Source of the DNA: Coprinopsis marcescibilis | Lineage: Eukaryota; Basidiomycota; Agaricomycetes; Agaricales; Psathyrellaceae | Reading direction: 5' to 3' | DNA length: 51,149 bases | NCBI GenBank assembly: GCA_004369085.1 | Contig: ML210355.1 | Coordinates: 1-51,149 of the forward strand | Shown here: positions 1 to 9,747 of the stretch, piece after piece | Layout: each line of letters opens with the position of its first letter | How positions within the stretch are numbered: the first letter of the stretch is position 1 | Notes under the pieces: model-generated | The model's input: only the letters and a program-made list of their open reading frames with translations | What the model was told of the DNA's origin: nothing | Database searches by the model: none | Translations under genes and position numbers: made by a program

Positions 1-74
1 GCTTCCCCCAACCGTTATGGGATAAGACGGTGTCGACTGTACACAGTTTTCTTTTGATGTAACATCACTCCCGG

Positions 75-105
75 ATTGTTCGGCCTTGTGATTGGGCTGA
101 ACAAT
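75..105. promoter_or_regulatory. Inverted ATTGTT/AACAAT pair upstream of pheromone 1
   Basis: ATTGTT at 75-80 and AACAAT at 100-105 form an inverted pair about 210 bp upstream of the pheromone 1 start. AACAAT is the core recognised by many HMG-box proteins, and HMG-box factors control mating genes in basidiomycetes. Similar hexamers lie upstream of receptor 1 (5028-5033 and 5041-5046) and at 20864-20883. Function is inferred. Confidence 0.3.
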
Positions 106-131
106 TGCCAAGCAGCTTCTCAAGCTTGACC

Positions 132-141
132 ACATATAAAC
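132..141 (+). promoter_or_regulatory. TATA-like element of pheromone gene 1
   Basis: The sequence acatataaac lies about 175 bp upstream of the pheromone 1 start. A matching atataaac occurs about 160 bp upstream of the pheromone 2 start (near 3885-3894). The shared motif and spacing suggest a common core promoter; the assignment is inferred. Confidence 0.4.
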
Positions 142-312
142 ACATACACTTTTAAGAGTTCTAAAATCCAAATCGAATTCTTCCAGTAACAAACTACTCT
201 TTCACTCTTAACAGTCATCGCGCCACCTACTCACTCTCAACCCGCATCGCGCTACCCACTCACTTTCAACACTCCCCATCGCGCGCTACCCACTCACTCT
301 TCTCAACCTCTC

Positions 313-510
313 ATGGATTCTTTCATCGAATTCGGCAGCATCGAGCTGCTCTCTGAGAACTTCAGAGGGGAGGATTTCGGTCTCGAAATCACATCTTCCA
401 TCGCCCGCTGGACCAACACCGAAGATTCCTTGACGGAGTCGAATCATCCTCCTGTTGATGCGGAGCGTGTGCCTACTGGAAGGCCGTCAGCTTTCTGCGT
501 TATAGCATAG
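313..510 (+). CDS. Mating pheromone precursor 1 (CaaX lipopeptide)
   Basis: A single-exon gene for a 65-residue precursor of a farnesylated peptide pheromone. Basidiomycete B-locus precursors of this kind are prenylated at the CaaX cysteine, trimmed, and bind STE3-type receptors on a compatible partner. The protein starts MDSF, has an acidic pro-region, and ends in C62-V-I-A followed directly by the stop, a good CaaX box. An E51-R52 pair lies ten residues before the cysteine, at the place where precursors of this class are usually cut, so a mature peptide of about residues 53-62 (VPTGRPSAFC) is inferred. The second precursor at 4046 has the same layout with E-R and C-V-I-S. The nearest receptor begins at 5142. 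The start codon is the first ATG of the frame, about 175 bp after a TATA-like element. There is no signal peptide, as expected for this class. Confidence 0.88.
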   Translation: MDSFIEFGSIELLSENFRGEDFGLEITSSIARWTNTEDSLTESNHPPVDAERVPTGRPSAFCVIA

Positions 511-2311
511 GTACGCTCAACAGCATTATTTGGCGGCCTATGTTCCTCATCATCTTCAACATTCTCGCAGCCCTCCTCCCAACCTATCAAGAATCGCACG
601 ACACCAAAGACCTACACGCTTCCCGTCTCCGCGCAACCCTCTCCTCTTCCCGATCCCAACCTCTGTTCACTTCCCCGACGTCCTCAAAGGGCTCACCCTT
701 TTACTTCTGATGCTCTCGCCTCAAAGCCTTTTGGTTTTCTCCGACCATTACATGTCCGCCTCATGACGTCCATGCCTCAAGTCATTTCTCCATCAACCAA
801 AGACGAATCTCCATATGTATTTATACACTCTCAACACGATACCCCCGCTGTTCAGCATACCCTGTACCCACACATGATGTTCGTTTATGCCTCGTCGATA
901 TATATTGCCGAGCAAGCCCTACCACATGTACTATTTTATTATTATCTATCGCGCTCATTAGCGAATGTACTTCTCTATCACAATGTACTGTGCTTACCTG
1001 GATCTTAATGGATACTATCAAACGTTAGGCTCGTATGGTTTGTGGACGCTTGGAGGATCTCGCAAGAAGCTGGATTGCTTGGGCAACACCAGCCAACATC
1101 CCGCAATATGGACGGTTTCACCTAGCCCAGTCCTGCAAATATTTAGCAGCTCAAAGAGTGCTCTCAGTGAAGCAGCGGCTTTGGAAATCTGCTATTTCTC
1201 TGATAGCTAGTATGGGCAGACACGCCCAGTCTATAGACTGGTTCGTGCGTCTGGAACGCACCTACACTCCTTATTTTCAGTGACTCGTAGCATGATAGTG
1301 TTAGCATCGCATTCTTTCTGTACAGCCTACCACATAATCTTGATCCAAATTTACAGCTTCTTCTCTCCTAAACTTCGGGCAGCTCGACATGTTTTGCTTG
1401 AATGGTGTTGAACGACAAATCTTTCCCGCTCCTTGCGATCGCAGCCTCAGTCAGGCCTATGCGATAGTGCCCCATGGCGCATCCATATCGGTGGTCATCG
1501 GCCTTACCTTCTCGAACTCGAGCACCGCTTCCACGGAGAATGCGAACGAAATGGCGCTGGAGACGCTGACAACAGCACATCGCAGCATCATGACCCTGAC
1601 TCGAGCTGTGAATACACAGTGCCGCCCAATTTGTCCTGATTCGTTCAGAACGTGACCATGGTTTGTTCGATGGATTTCTTTGGCAGGAGATATGGAAGTT
1701 TCGCCAGGAGAGATCCGGTTGGCCCGCTTACACGGACTCTTCGCACGAGAGGTCTCCACAACCAGCGGAATTTCTGATAGAACGATGAGCTCATAAGTGC
1801 CTTCCGCGCGCAGCCTTGCAGCTAAGCTAGCAGAGCGGTGTTAAAGCTGTAAAACATGTGGTTAATGTGTATTCCAGGCCAATATTTACACTCACACGGT
1901 ATTCAAGCCCACGGCGACCGTCGGACTGCATGTTGCCATCCAAGGCCCCTAAAGGATAAATTGTGATATTTCTAAAGCAACGTCTCATCTTTTCTAGATG
2001 TTGTAGCTGTCCTAGACTTCTAGTCATTTATAAAACTGGTAAATCGCACCCTTAATCAATCACGAGCGATATAGGACTGGTATAGCGCAATTTTGCGTTA
2101 TTTTACGGCTGAATGTATAGCAGATGCACCCACACGGCCTCTTACTGGCAGTTTCTGGAAGTACCGCATTAGACACACATGTTCTGACTCCTGTGCACTT
2201 GGGGCTCTTGTTGATCATGTTCCGGCGTGACCGAGACGCTCTCCACGACTAACGACCGGCAGCCGGTCAGCAGACTCGAGTCACTCGACACCTATGCATG
2301 ATAATGACGTA
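511..2311. other. Intergenic, no gene recognised
   Basis: This 1.8 kb stretch holds only short overlapping reading frames with no recognisable motif, conserved neighbour or convincing splice structure. The first part is probably the 3' untranslated region of pheromone gene 1. The rest may be decayed DNA. Confidence 0.5.
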
Positions 2312-2336
2312 CAGTCGAACCCGCCTTAGTTCATAC
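2312..2336 (+). repeat. Left terminal inverted repeat
   Basis: The 25-bp left TIR of the 2312-3083 element, exactly the reverse complement of 3059-3083 and preceded by TA. Confidence 0.9.
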
Positions 2337-2442
2337 CCTTCGGTGGACAGGCAAAAGTATGCCTTTTGGGAGGTTATTCCCTTCGCCAGTATGTCCCAAA
2401 ATGGAAACATTTTCCCATAATATAGGTCTGGCAAGACCGAAA

Positions 2443-2816
2443 TTACTTGTTAATGCGCGAAAAATAATCAGTAACCTTTGAGGTTCTCAGAGACCTCGTT
2501 TCCTTGGGTCGCAAATCATGCCGGAGTGCATTCAAAAGGCCCTCTAGCTTACGAGCATATGACTCATTCGATTCTATGAGATAGTCCGAGATTGTAGAAA
2601 CGGCTTTTCGTACGTCAATTGGCGCTGGCAATGCTGACTGTCCACCACACGCTCTTGATCCACCGTATTCCCCTCGTTGTCCAACCATGCCTCGTCATCG
2701 CTGGCAACAGCTTCTCTCCGTTTTAGCTTGTCCAGAATTGTGTTTCCACGTGATTCAACACGCTTCTTAAGCGCCGCAAGGCCTTTTCGAAGAGTCCTGA
2801 GTAGATCAGATGCCAT
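2443..2816 (-). pseudogene. Broken small ORF inside the TIR element
   Basis: Two overlapping - strand frames give one protein-like sequence only if a frame change is allowed near 2640. The first half starts MASDLLRTLRKGLAALKK and reads on through a WLDNEGNTVD segment. The second half runs through YLIESNESYARKLEGLL and ends KVTDYFSRINK. The amphipathic, Lys/Glu-rich character looks coding, and both halves lie inside the transposon ends. No known domain is recognised. It may be a decayed cargo gene or a transposase remnant. A very small intron could also account for the shift, but at about 26 nt it would be unusually short. Confidence 0.4.
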
Positions 2817-3058
2817 AGTGAGAGGGGTTCAGACAAAATCCGGGTGTTTCGAACACAATTTCATGTATATTACACTCTGAATCCTAGAAAAGTCCAGAAA
2901 ACTCTTCGAAATATTACCCCAAATGTATGCCTTTTTCTCTAGAAGGGGTATGCCTTATGCCCTTTCGGGGGTTATGCCTTTTGGAGCACTTTTCCCCCGC
3001 CTACCACGTCAGTGGACCAGAAAATGTATGCCCTATTGGAGGGTATGCCTTCTCACAT

Positions 3059-3083
3059 GTATGAACTAAGGCGGGTTCGACTG
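3059..3083 (-). repeat. Right terminal inverted repeat
   Basis: The 25-bp right TIR of the 2312-3083 element, followed by TA. With the left repeat it defines the element ends exactly. Confidence 0.9.
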
Positions 3084-4045
3084 TACCACACCATATACAG
3101 CACGTTTGTTTCGCTCTCATGGCCGTATACATCTGCGATTGGCCGATTTTGTTGTAACGGTCCAGTGGCATGTCCAAAGACACCGATTTCTGATTTCAGC
3201 TCATATCTGAGAGCTACAGTGAGCATTTTCGCGTTCTACACCAGCCGTAGAGTCAATAGAGCCCTTATCATTACATAGAGTTAGCAGAAACAGGGTGGCA
3301 GAACGACGAACATCGTGGTTCATGAACAAGACTGTTCGGCGTCAACGCGTCCGCTGTTTACCGCGCGTCCAAGTTATTTATAATTCGACGTTTGACTTAG
3401 TTATCGTGACCGCGATGCCATCAATCGCAAGCCCGTGATACGCACGTGACTGTTGGACTTGCTCTTTGTGCCACTGGAGTCTGCATTGTGGCAGCCACTT
3501 GTCGTTTGAAATACGACGCCTATGATCATGACCTTCTGCGGGAATAACTCAGAGCCTGTCTGCGTATGCTTGGACAATGGGTAGGGTGAATATTTGCGTT
3601 ATAGAATCGTCCGAGCTTTTGTTTGTAACGGCTTGGATGCTGTAATAGTGATTCATTGTGGGAACAGTGGACGTCGGCGCGCCTAATGTTCCCCAAAGAC
3701 GGCAAGTCCGACAATCGGCTCAGATTCGCGAAATTCACACAGATTAACAAAGGTTTTCAAGGACTCATTGATATGCACTCATATTTACAGCTTATTCGAG
3801 TCAACAATGTGGTTCTACTTACAAATCGTCCAGAGTCCGGACAAAGCACTGGTGAATTTGACCAAGCAGAGACAAACAAACGCGCTATATAAACTGAATG
3901 CCACAGAACTTGGCATCGATATCACTCCTTTGTTACCTTTGTTTCCACTGGCTTTCCTCAGCTTTTGATCGCACAGAAACCATCTCCGCGCCACAGCCTA
4001 GCAATTCACCATATTCAATCTGTTCTCCACATCAAATATCTGGAA
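3084..4045. other. Intergenic; promoter region of pheromone gene 2
   Basis: No gene is recognised. The distal part holds ACAAAG at 3841-3846 and a TATA-like tatataaac near 3886-3894, about 160 bp ahead of the pheromone 2 start. This arrangement parallels that of pheromone gene 1. Confidence 0.45.
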
Positions 4046-4204
4046 ATGGACACATTTACATCCTTCGAAGGCCTTTCGCTTGACATCCCTCACTTCGAAG
4101 TTGCGGAGGATTGGTCAACCTCTCCTGATTCAGACCAACTCCCCGTTGACCAGGAGCGTATGGGAGCGTACGACACATACGGTGCAATATGTGTTATTTC
4201 TTGA
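4046..4204 (+). CDS. Mating pheromone precursor 2 (CaaX lipopeptide)
   Basis: A single-exon gene for a 52-residue farnesylated pheromone precursor. It starts MDTFTSFEG, has an acidic middle (DWSTSPDSDQ), an E37-R38 processing pair and a terminal CaaX box C49-V-I-S directly before the stop. The inferred mature peptide is about residues 39-49 (MGAYDTYGAIC). It shares the MDxF start, the E-R position and C-V-I with precursor 1, but the mature peptide is quite different, as expected for ligands of different receptor specificity. The frame is open upstream of this ATG; 4046 was chosen because it gives the family-typical MDTF start and length. The STE3-like receptor gene starts 940 bp downstream on the same strand. 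Confidence 0.87.
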   Translation: MDTFTSFEGLSLDIPHFEVAEDWSTSPDSDQLPVDQERMGAYDTYGAICVIS

Positions 4205-5141
4205 GGTATTTATTCGTCTATCAGCTTCGGCGAATTTTGGCTCACTATCATTTCAGGACTCCATGTGCCAATCGTTAACGCCATGCCCCCTCATCCATTC
4301 CTCGAACTTATTCAACAATTCACCTTTCGTTCTTCGTTCATGGCGGTCTAGAAGCAGTCACCCCCGCATTCTTTCCCTCCAAATACCCCGCTTTCATGCG
4401 TTTCACTATACCCTCCACCTCTCATCTGTACTCCGGAGAGAGGCTGAATACGTACAGCGTATAATCTATTATTATTATCTATGTACCAAATTCAAATGCT
4501 TTAGCTGTTCAGATGTATTGTGCGAGTCCAATTCAGTGAATCGTCAAGAATTCCGCAGCGTAGGATCGCTCCAATCGATCCAACACCTTTCAACGACTAG
4601 TAAGAAACTCTGCTCTCACGACCAGAATCACTACCTCGGCTACATGATAGTGTCGATCGCAGCTTTAAATCTTCAGGGCTGCAGATTTCGCGGGCTGGGA
4701 GCTTCGAGAACGTATGTTGAATTGGATACGCCGTGTCGAAAGGTAACCGTGTATGCAGTCGTTCACGCTCTTGGACCTTGTGAGAGCCAGAAACCAGCCA
4801 ATAATTTGAAATCTACGACATGAAGGTCCAGAGCGGTACGCAACGAGGGTACTAGAAACGGCTGTTAAACGGGTTTGCATCTCGAGGATGATGGTACTGC
4901 AAACTCCGGCAGCCTCAATGACAGGGACTTGTAGAAATCGCCACTGTCTGTAACCCTAACCCGGGTTGAAGTCATTGTGCACTGCCACTGATCATTTTTG
5001 TTTTGGTTCCAATTCATCAATTCAAGCATTGTTTCCTTCGATTGTTGGCCAACTGGAGGTGCTCTTCAACAAAGACATTTTATTCACAATGAACGCCTTA
5101 TATCTCTGCGCATCCAGCGCACATACCTCTCCAGTGGAGTC
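4205..5141. other. Intergenic between pheromone 2 and receptor 1
   Basis: An open frame covers 4080-4823, but it overlaps pheromone 2 in another frame and shows no motif, so it is judged spurious. Two ATTGTT hexamers (5028-5033, 5041-5046) lie about 100 bp before the receptor start. Confidence 0.45.
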
Positions 5142-6907
5142 ATGCACCCCGAACTTCCAGTTGCCTCCTTCGTCTGCGCCATCCTTGTGCTCCTTCCTCT
5201 TCCATGGCATTGGAGAGCTGGAACTGTCCCAACCATCTCCATATCGCTATGGCTATTTCTTTGCAACTTCATCAACGGTGTCAACACGATTATCTGGTCC
5301 GGAAATGTACGCGTAGTGGCACCTGTCTGGTGTGATATTGGTGAGTGGACCCAATCCTTCCGACTTGTGAGCTTGGGTTGACCGGGCTTTGCGAAACAGT
5401 GACGAAGATTCTATTGGGCGCCAACGTTGCATTGCCTGCTTCGATATTCTGTCTCTGTATCCATCTCGAAAGGATATCTTCAGTCCGACAGGCCGAAACT
5501 TCACTGCGACAGAAAAGGACACGTCAAATAATCGACTCCATCGTCTGTCTCCCAGTTCCACTTGTATACATGGCTCTTCGTACGTCACCACCTGCAGGCT
5601 ACCTCAACCATATTCTAACCGACGCTCTGCTAGACTACATTGTTCAAGGACATCGGTTTGACATCGTAGAGGACTTTGGTTGCAGGGCCGCAGTCTATGT
5701 ATCCGTCCCAGCCGTGATCATCGTCTGGGTACCTCAACTGTTTTTCTCAGTAGGGTCATTGATCCTTTCCGGTACGTCCACTCTTGAGCTATCAAATGTG
5801 GCTATCCTAACTCTGGTTCTCATTCAGCGCTGGCCTTCCGAAATTTCTGGGCCCGACGTATCACTTTCGCGAGACATTTGCAACAGTCCAACTCAGGCCT
5901 GACTGCGTCCAGGTACTTCAAACTAATGGCAATGTCCGTCGTCCAGATGTTCTGGGTGGTCACCATTACAAGCGTCAGCATGGCCTTTTCCATGAAATTC
6001 GGCGTGAAACCGTACACAAGCTGGGACGATGTTCACTACGGATTTTCCAAGATTGGACTGTTCCCAACTTGGGTGATTCCCAAGTATCATGTCATCATGA
6101 GCCACTTGCTATGGTGGATGTGCACTCCGGTGTCATCGATATTGTTTGTCGCATTCTTCGCATTCGGTGAAGATGCTGTCAAAGAATATCGTGCGGTCTA
6201 CAACGGGATTCGCAAGCACATCTTCAGACGACCCGACAGTGGCACCCTCCTAACATACAAGAGCGAAACAAAGTCCAAGTAAGCCAGTCAGGAATATATC
6301 TCCCCTTTCGCTTATCCTAACGTTTCCTAGTCTCCCCCCGGTCTTTCGCAAGCCGTCCAAGATGTCTTTCTCTTCCGACACGTCGTTTTCAACTGTCGTC
6401 GCATCGTCCAAACCTCGCTCGAAGGAGTCATGCTTCGCTGACAAGCAGTGCATCGATAAAACGTGGACGCATGCGGAAAGCGACAGCCAGACCGTTTGCA
6501 GCACTTCCTACAACTCACACTCAAAAGTTCTTGATCTGGAATCTCTTCCAGGTCACCCAGATCTAGATGGAACGCCTCCACCCTACCTCATGGACCCAAT
6601 CCCTAGTCCAACGCTTTCATACTGCTCCATCCTCTCACCGACATCATTTGCAACATCGCCGACGCTCTCGTTCCCCGAGTCAGTTAGCTCCCCTTCGTGG
6701 AACAGGTCCGCCGAGATTCAGCTCTTCGAATCTGACTCTAGAGTACCTGTTACGACGCCTTTACCAGCATATCACCGACCTTTCTGGCTTCCTGCTCTCC
6801 AGCGACCAGTACGACCTTACCGCGCTCCTCTAATATTAGGGCGCAACGAACCTCCCACTACTTCGATCCGGAGCTTGACTAGTCCTCGTAGGCACACATT
6901 TTCATAG
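5142..6907 (+). CDS. STE3: STE3-like pheromone receptor 1 (B mating-type GPCR)
   Basis: A seven-helix G-protein-coupled receptor of the fungal STE3 family, which binds a prenylated peptide pheromone at the plasma membrane and signals through the mating MAP kinase cascade. Exons: 5142-5340, 5400-5579, 5634-5771, 5828-6278, 6331-6907, joining in frame to 514 residues. Family landmarks: P-W-H-W at residues 21-24 ending helix 1, APVWCDI at the first splice site, CLCIHLERISSVRQ after it, YIVQGHRFDIVEDFGC, SRYFKLMAMS, and TSWDDVHYGF. Residues from about 323 onward form a Ser/Pro-rich cytoplasmic tail encoded by the last exon. The start at 5142 was chosen because the next upstream ATG is out of frame and this one leaves a short N-terminus as usual. 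Two pheromone precursor genes lie just upstream on the same strand. Confidence 0.93.
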
Positions 6908-7534
6908 CATCTTCGGGCCCTCTTGTTCTACGACTTCTATCTCTGCCTCCGTTTCTGTAGCTGTTTCTGTTTCTGTTTCTGCTTCTTTCCTTCCTGTTCT
7001 TCCACTGGCTTGCCACTCTTCGCCCGCTTTTCCACTTGGACAGCCTTAAACGACTTGACGTCTTGATAACACGACCTTTCACGCTCGCCTCCTCGCATAT
7101 CAAATACTCTAGCACTCTCTGTACTCGTAATGTCTTTTCCTGTTCTCGGATCCCTTCCTCGACATTCACTGTTCTCATTCGATCTGTTATTTATTTCGCA
7201 TCACCATCACTTTAACATCACTAACCACTAACTACATAACCTGTACACTGAAACCAATACATGCGCATCATACTTCCAGTTCATTTGTGTGCCGAGTCGG
7301 ATTCTCGTTACTTTGAACAATCCCCGGCGCATATAACTATCAATGGTGTACTACGGACGCTGCAACAGAAATATCTCTGGTCCCCCTGGCGTTTAGGAAG
7401 GATGAAAATGAGCACAGCCCTGGTACAGGCAACGTTAAGCACGATTTACAGCAATTCCCAGGCTGCGTCCCTACCACCATCACTGACCTGGAGTTAGTGC
7501 CCCTGCAAGCTAGAGCTCAACAAACTACTATTCC
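6908..7534. other. Intergenic between receptor 1 and the NACHT array
   Basis: The start is rich in ctgtttctgttt-type repeats (about 6950-7000), probably receptor 3' untranslated sequence. No gene is recognised. Confidence 0.4.
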
Positions 7535-9747
7535 ATGTCGGTCTTGAAAGATGCGGTCAACACAAGCATATCCAACAGCTCCATGACGGCCGTTCAAGTG
7601 TCCGGGAACACGGGCGTCAGCATGATCAACTCCGTGGTCAACATTAACCCTGTAGTCTCCAAGGCCGTCTCAGAGGGTAAGCACACAAGGGTTCATGTAG
7701 TTTTGTCAGTGGGGTGCTGATTATCTCGTAGGAATGTCGATCTTGCTCAAATACGTCGCACTTGACGCGATACACGACGCCAGTGCGCGGTTCGACGCTC
7801 CTCGGTGCAGCGAAGGGACGAGGGAAGCCGTCCAGGAAGACATCATGACTTGGACCCAGTTGCCAATCCTTCAAGCCTTGGCCATGGAGAAGCTCAGACT
7901 CCTCTTATGGATGAGTGGTGCAGCAGGCACCGGCAAATCGGCGATTCTCCAAACCATTGCGGAAACGGCAGACAAACAGAAAATTTTGGCCGCCAGCTTC
8001 TTCTTTTCCTACAAGTACCCGTCCAGAGATGGATTGCTTATCCCCACACTGGCTTACCAGATCGCTGTTAAGATACCTGCGATACAGGAGTATTTGGCTC
8101 TCGCGATAACGAACGACCAATCTATCTTTAGCAAATCCTTGGAGAAACAGCTCGATGTGCTTGTCCTCGAACCGATCGCGTGTGTTCTCAAAGGGGACTC
8201 TTCAGCAGCAGCAGCCTGGCCAAAGCTTATTGTTATCGACGGGTTGGATGAATGCAAATCAAATCCCGCCGGCCATCTCTACAACCAAACTCTTGAAGCA
8301 AGTGATAAAGGCCCAGGTGGCGATACAGCCCACCCAACTGAAAACATCCCTTCCATAATCGACGGTGGCGAGCGACATCAACTGGGAATCATTACCATCC
8401 TCCACAAAGCCCTCGTCACCCGACGCCTCCCTTTCCGTGTCGCGTTGGCAAGTAGACCGGACATGCCTATGCGGGCTTTCTTTTCCTCGGGACCTGCTTC
8501 CAAATGCACACGCCACATTGTCCTGAACGAGGCCTATAAACCTACAGATGACATACGCCTCTTCCTCCGATCCTCTTTCGAGCGGATTCGCGCCAATCAC
8601 GACATAGAGATTGGGTGGCCCAGGATGAAGGTCATCGAAACCCTAGTCAACAATGCGTCAGGCCAATTCGTTTACGCGGACACCGTTATCAAGTTTGTGG
8701 ACGGCCCTTCCTGCGATCCGACGGCCAACTTGGACGTTATTATGGAGATAGCGCAGAAGCCAATTGCTGCCCAATCAGCCACTAATCCGTACGCCCCACT
8801 CGATGCCATGTATGCTGCGATCCTCAACCGCTGCCCTGAACCCCGTGAATCTGTCATGGCAATCCATCTTTCGCTTCGTATATCCATCGACAGAAACTCG
8901 GAATATGGAACGCTATCCGCCAGCGACTTGAACACCTTCCTCCAATATCGGTCCAACGACGTTGCAAGGGTTTTCGGAAAGCTACATTCGCTGGTGGATG
9001 TACCACCAGTTGGCAACTCTAAGAAAGGATACACTCTTCATCACAAGTCATTGCAGGACTTTCTGTACTCGCCCCTTCGCTGTGGCCCGGATCTGTACCT
9101 TTCTCTTCAAGCCGTGTTGGAAAGAGTCTCAATCCAGCTTTTGCGATCGTCTGGCACTTTCCACTTCCGAATTCGAATCGACCCAGTCATAGGTCACCGT
9201 AATACTCGGGGTGGTACCTGTGTTCGCACCTGCCCGTACGTCATACATGTCAACGATTGCAGCCACTATCCCTCGTTGGCTGTCAGATGTGAACAAGGGG
9301 ACGATATTTCTATATTCTCCACCAACACTACCGATAATCGCATTCTCCAAGACGGATATCGAGCGACGTTACTCCAAGGGGTGCTAAATTCTATGGATGC
9401 GGCTGCCTGGGTTCGAGAGAGGGTCATGCGCAAACAAAACCAACAGCTAAATTCCATGTACGAATTTGTACACAACACAACTTTCGGCGTAAGTGTACCC
9501 TCCTTTACGTTCTTGTATGGCTGCTAAGGGAGTCATTTAGTGTCGACGGTTCTTGTGCTGCACTATATGTTCCCGATGGCGCATGGCTATCCTCCGGGAA
9601 TGCATACGGAGCAATTGGGAAGTCAAGCCATCCTTTTATCGTATATTCCCATCGTCAGTCTTCCACCCGCCAACATCAGATTTTACCGATGAGTACCCTA
9701 CCCCCCGCGCACTGTTTATACCCCCGCCAGGTGGCTCACCCCGATAG
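7535..9747 (+). CDS. NACHT-domain NLR-like protein, copy 1
   Basis: Exons 7535-7676, 7732-9488 and 9541-9747 join in frame to 701 residues. Exon 1 encodes a short Asn/Ser-rich leader (MSVLKDAVNTSISNSS) shared by copies 2-4. Exon 2 carries the NACHT NTPase: Walker A GAAGTGKSAILQTI, then SFFFSYKYPSRDG and LIPTLAYQIAVKIP, Walker B LIVIDGLDEC, and FRVALASRPDMPMRAFF. Exon 3 encodes a conserved tail with ICSRWRMAI and VFHPPTSDFTDE. No WD, TPR or ankyrin repeats follow the NTPase. NACHT proteins of fungi act in non-self recognition and regulated cell death; that role here is inferred from the family. A segment around 8250-8560 is nearly identical to copy 4, which suggests gene conversion. The 3' splice donor (ggc|gtaagt) is required because reading through meets a stop. 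Confidence 0.88.

Larger units (their letters stand above)
2312..3083. mobile_element. TIR DNA transposon (non-autonomous, Tc1/mariner-pogo-like ends)
   Basis: A 772-bp element bounded by perfect 25-bp terminal inverted repeats (2312-2336 and 3059-3083) beginning CAGTCGAACCCGCC. The TA dinucleotide is present immediately outside both ends (2310-2311 and 3084-3085), as expected for a TA target-site duplication. The termini resemble those of pogo/Tigger-type elements. Several TATGCC motifs lie just inside both ends (near 2358, 2922, 2950, 2973, 3027 and 3044), possible transposase-binding repeats. The only internal coding trace is a broken frame on the - strand (2443-2816). No DDE transposase is visible, so the copy is non-autonomous. 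Confidence 0.82.

Noticed and set aside
1389..1759. Overlapping open frames on both strands, considered as a gene
   Set aside because: Codons on neither strand show a conserved motif or sensible splice pattern, and the frames mirror each other.
4080..4823. 247-codon + strand open frame
   Set aside because: It overlaps pheromone precursor 2 in another frame, has no recognisable motif and no homologous context; probably a chance frame.
8259..8600. Long antisense frames inside the NACHT genes
   Set aside because: They recur as shadows of the NACHT coding frame in every copy, and mirror its codon structure.
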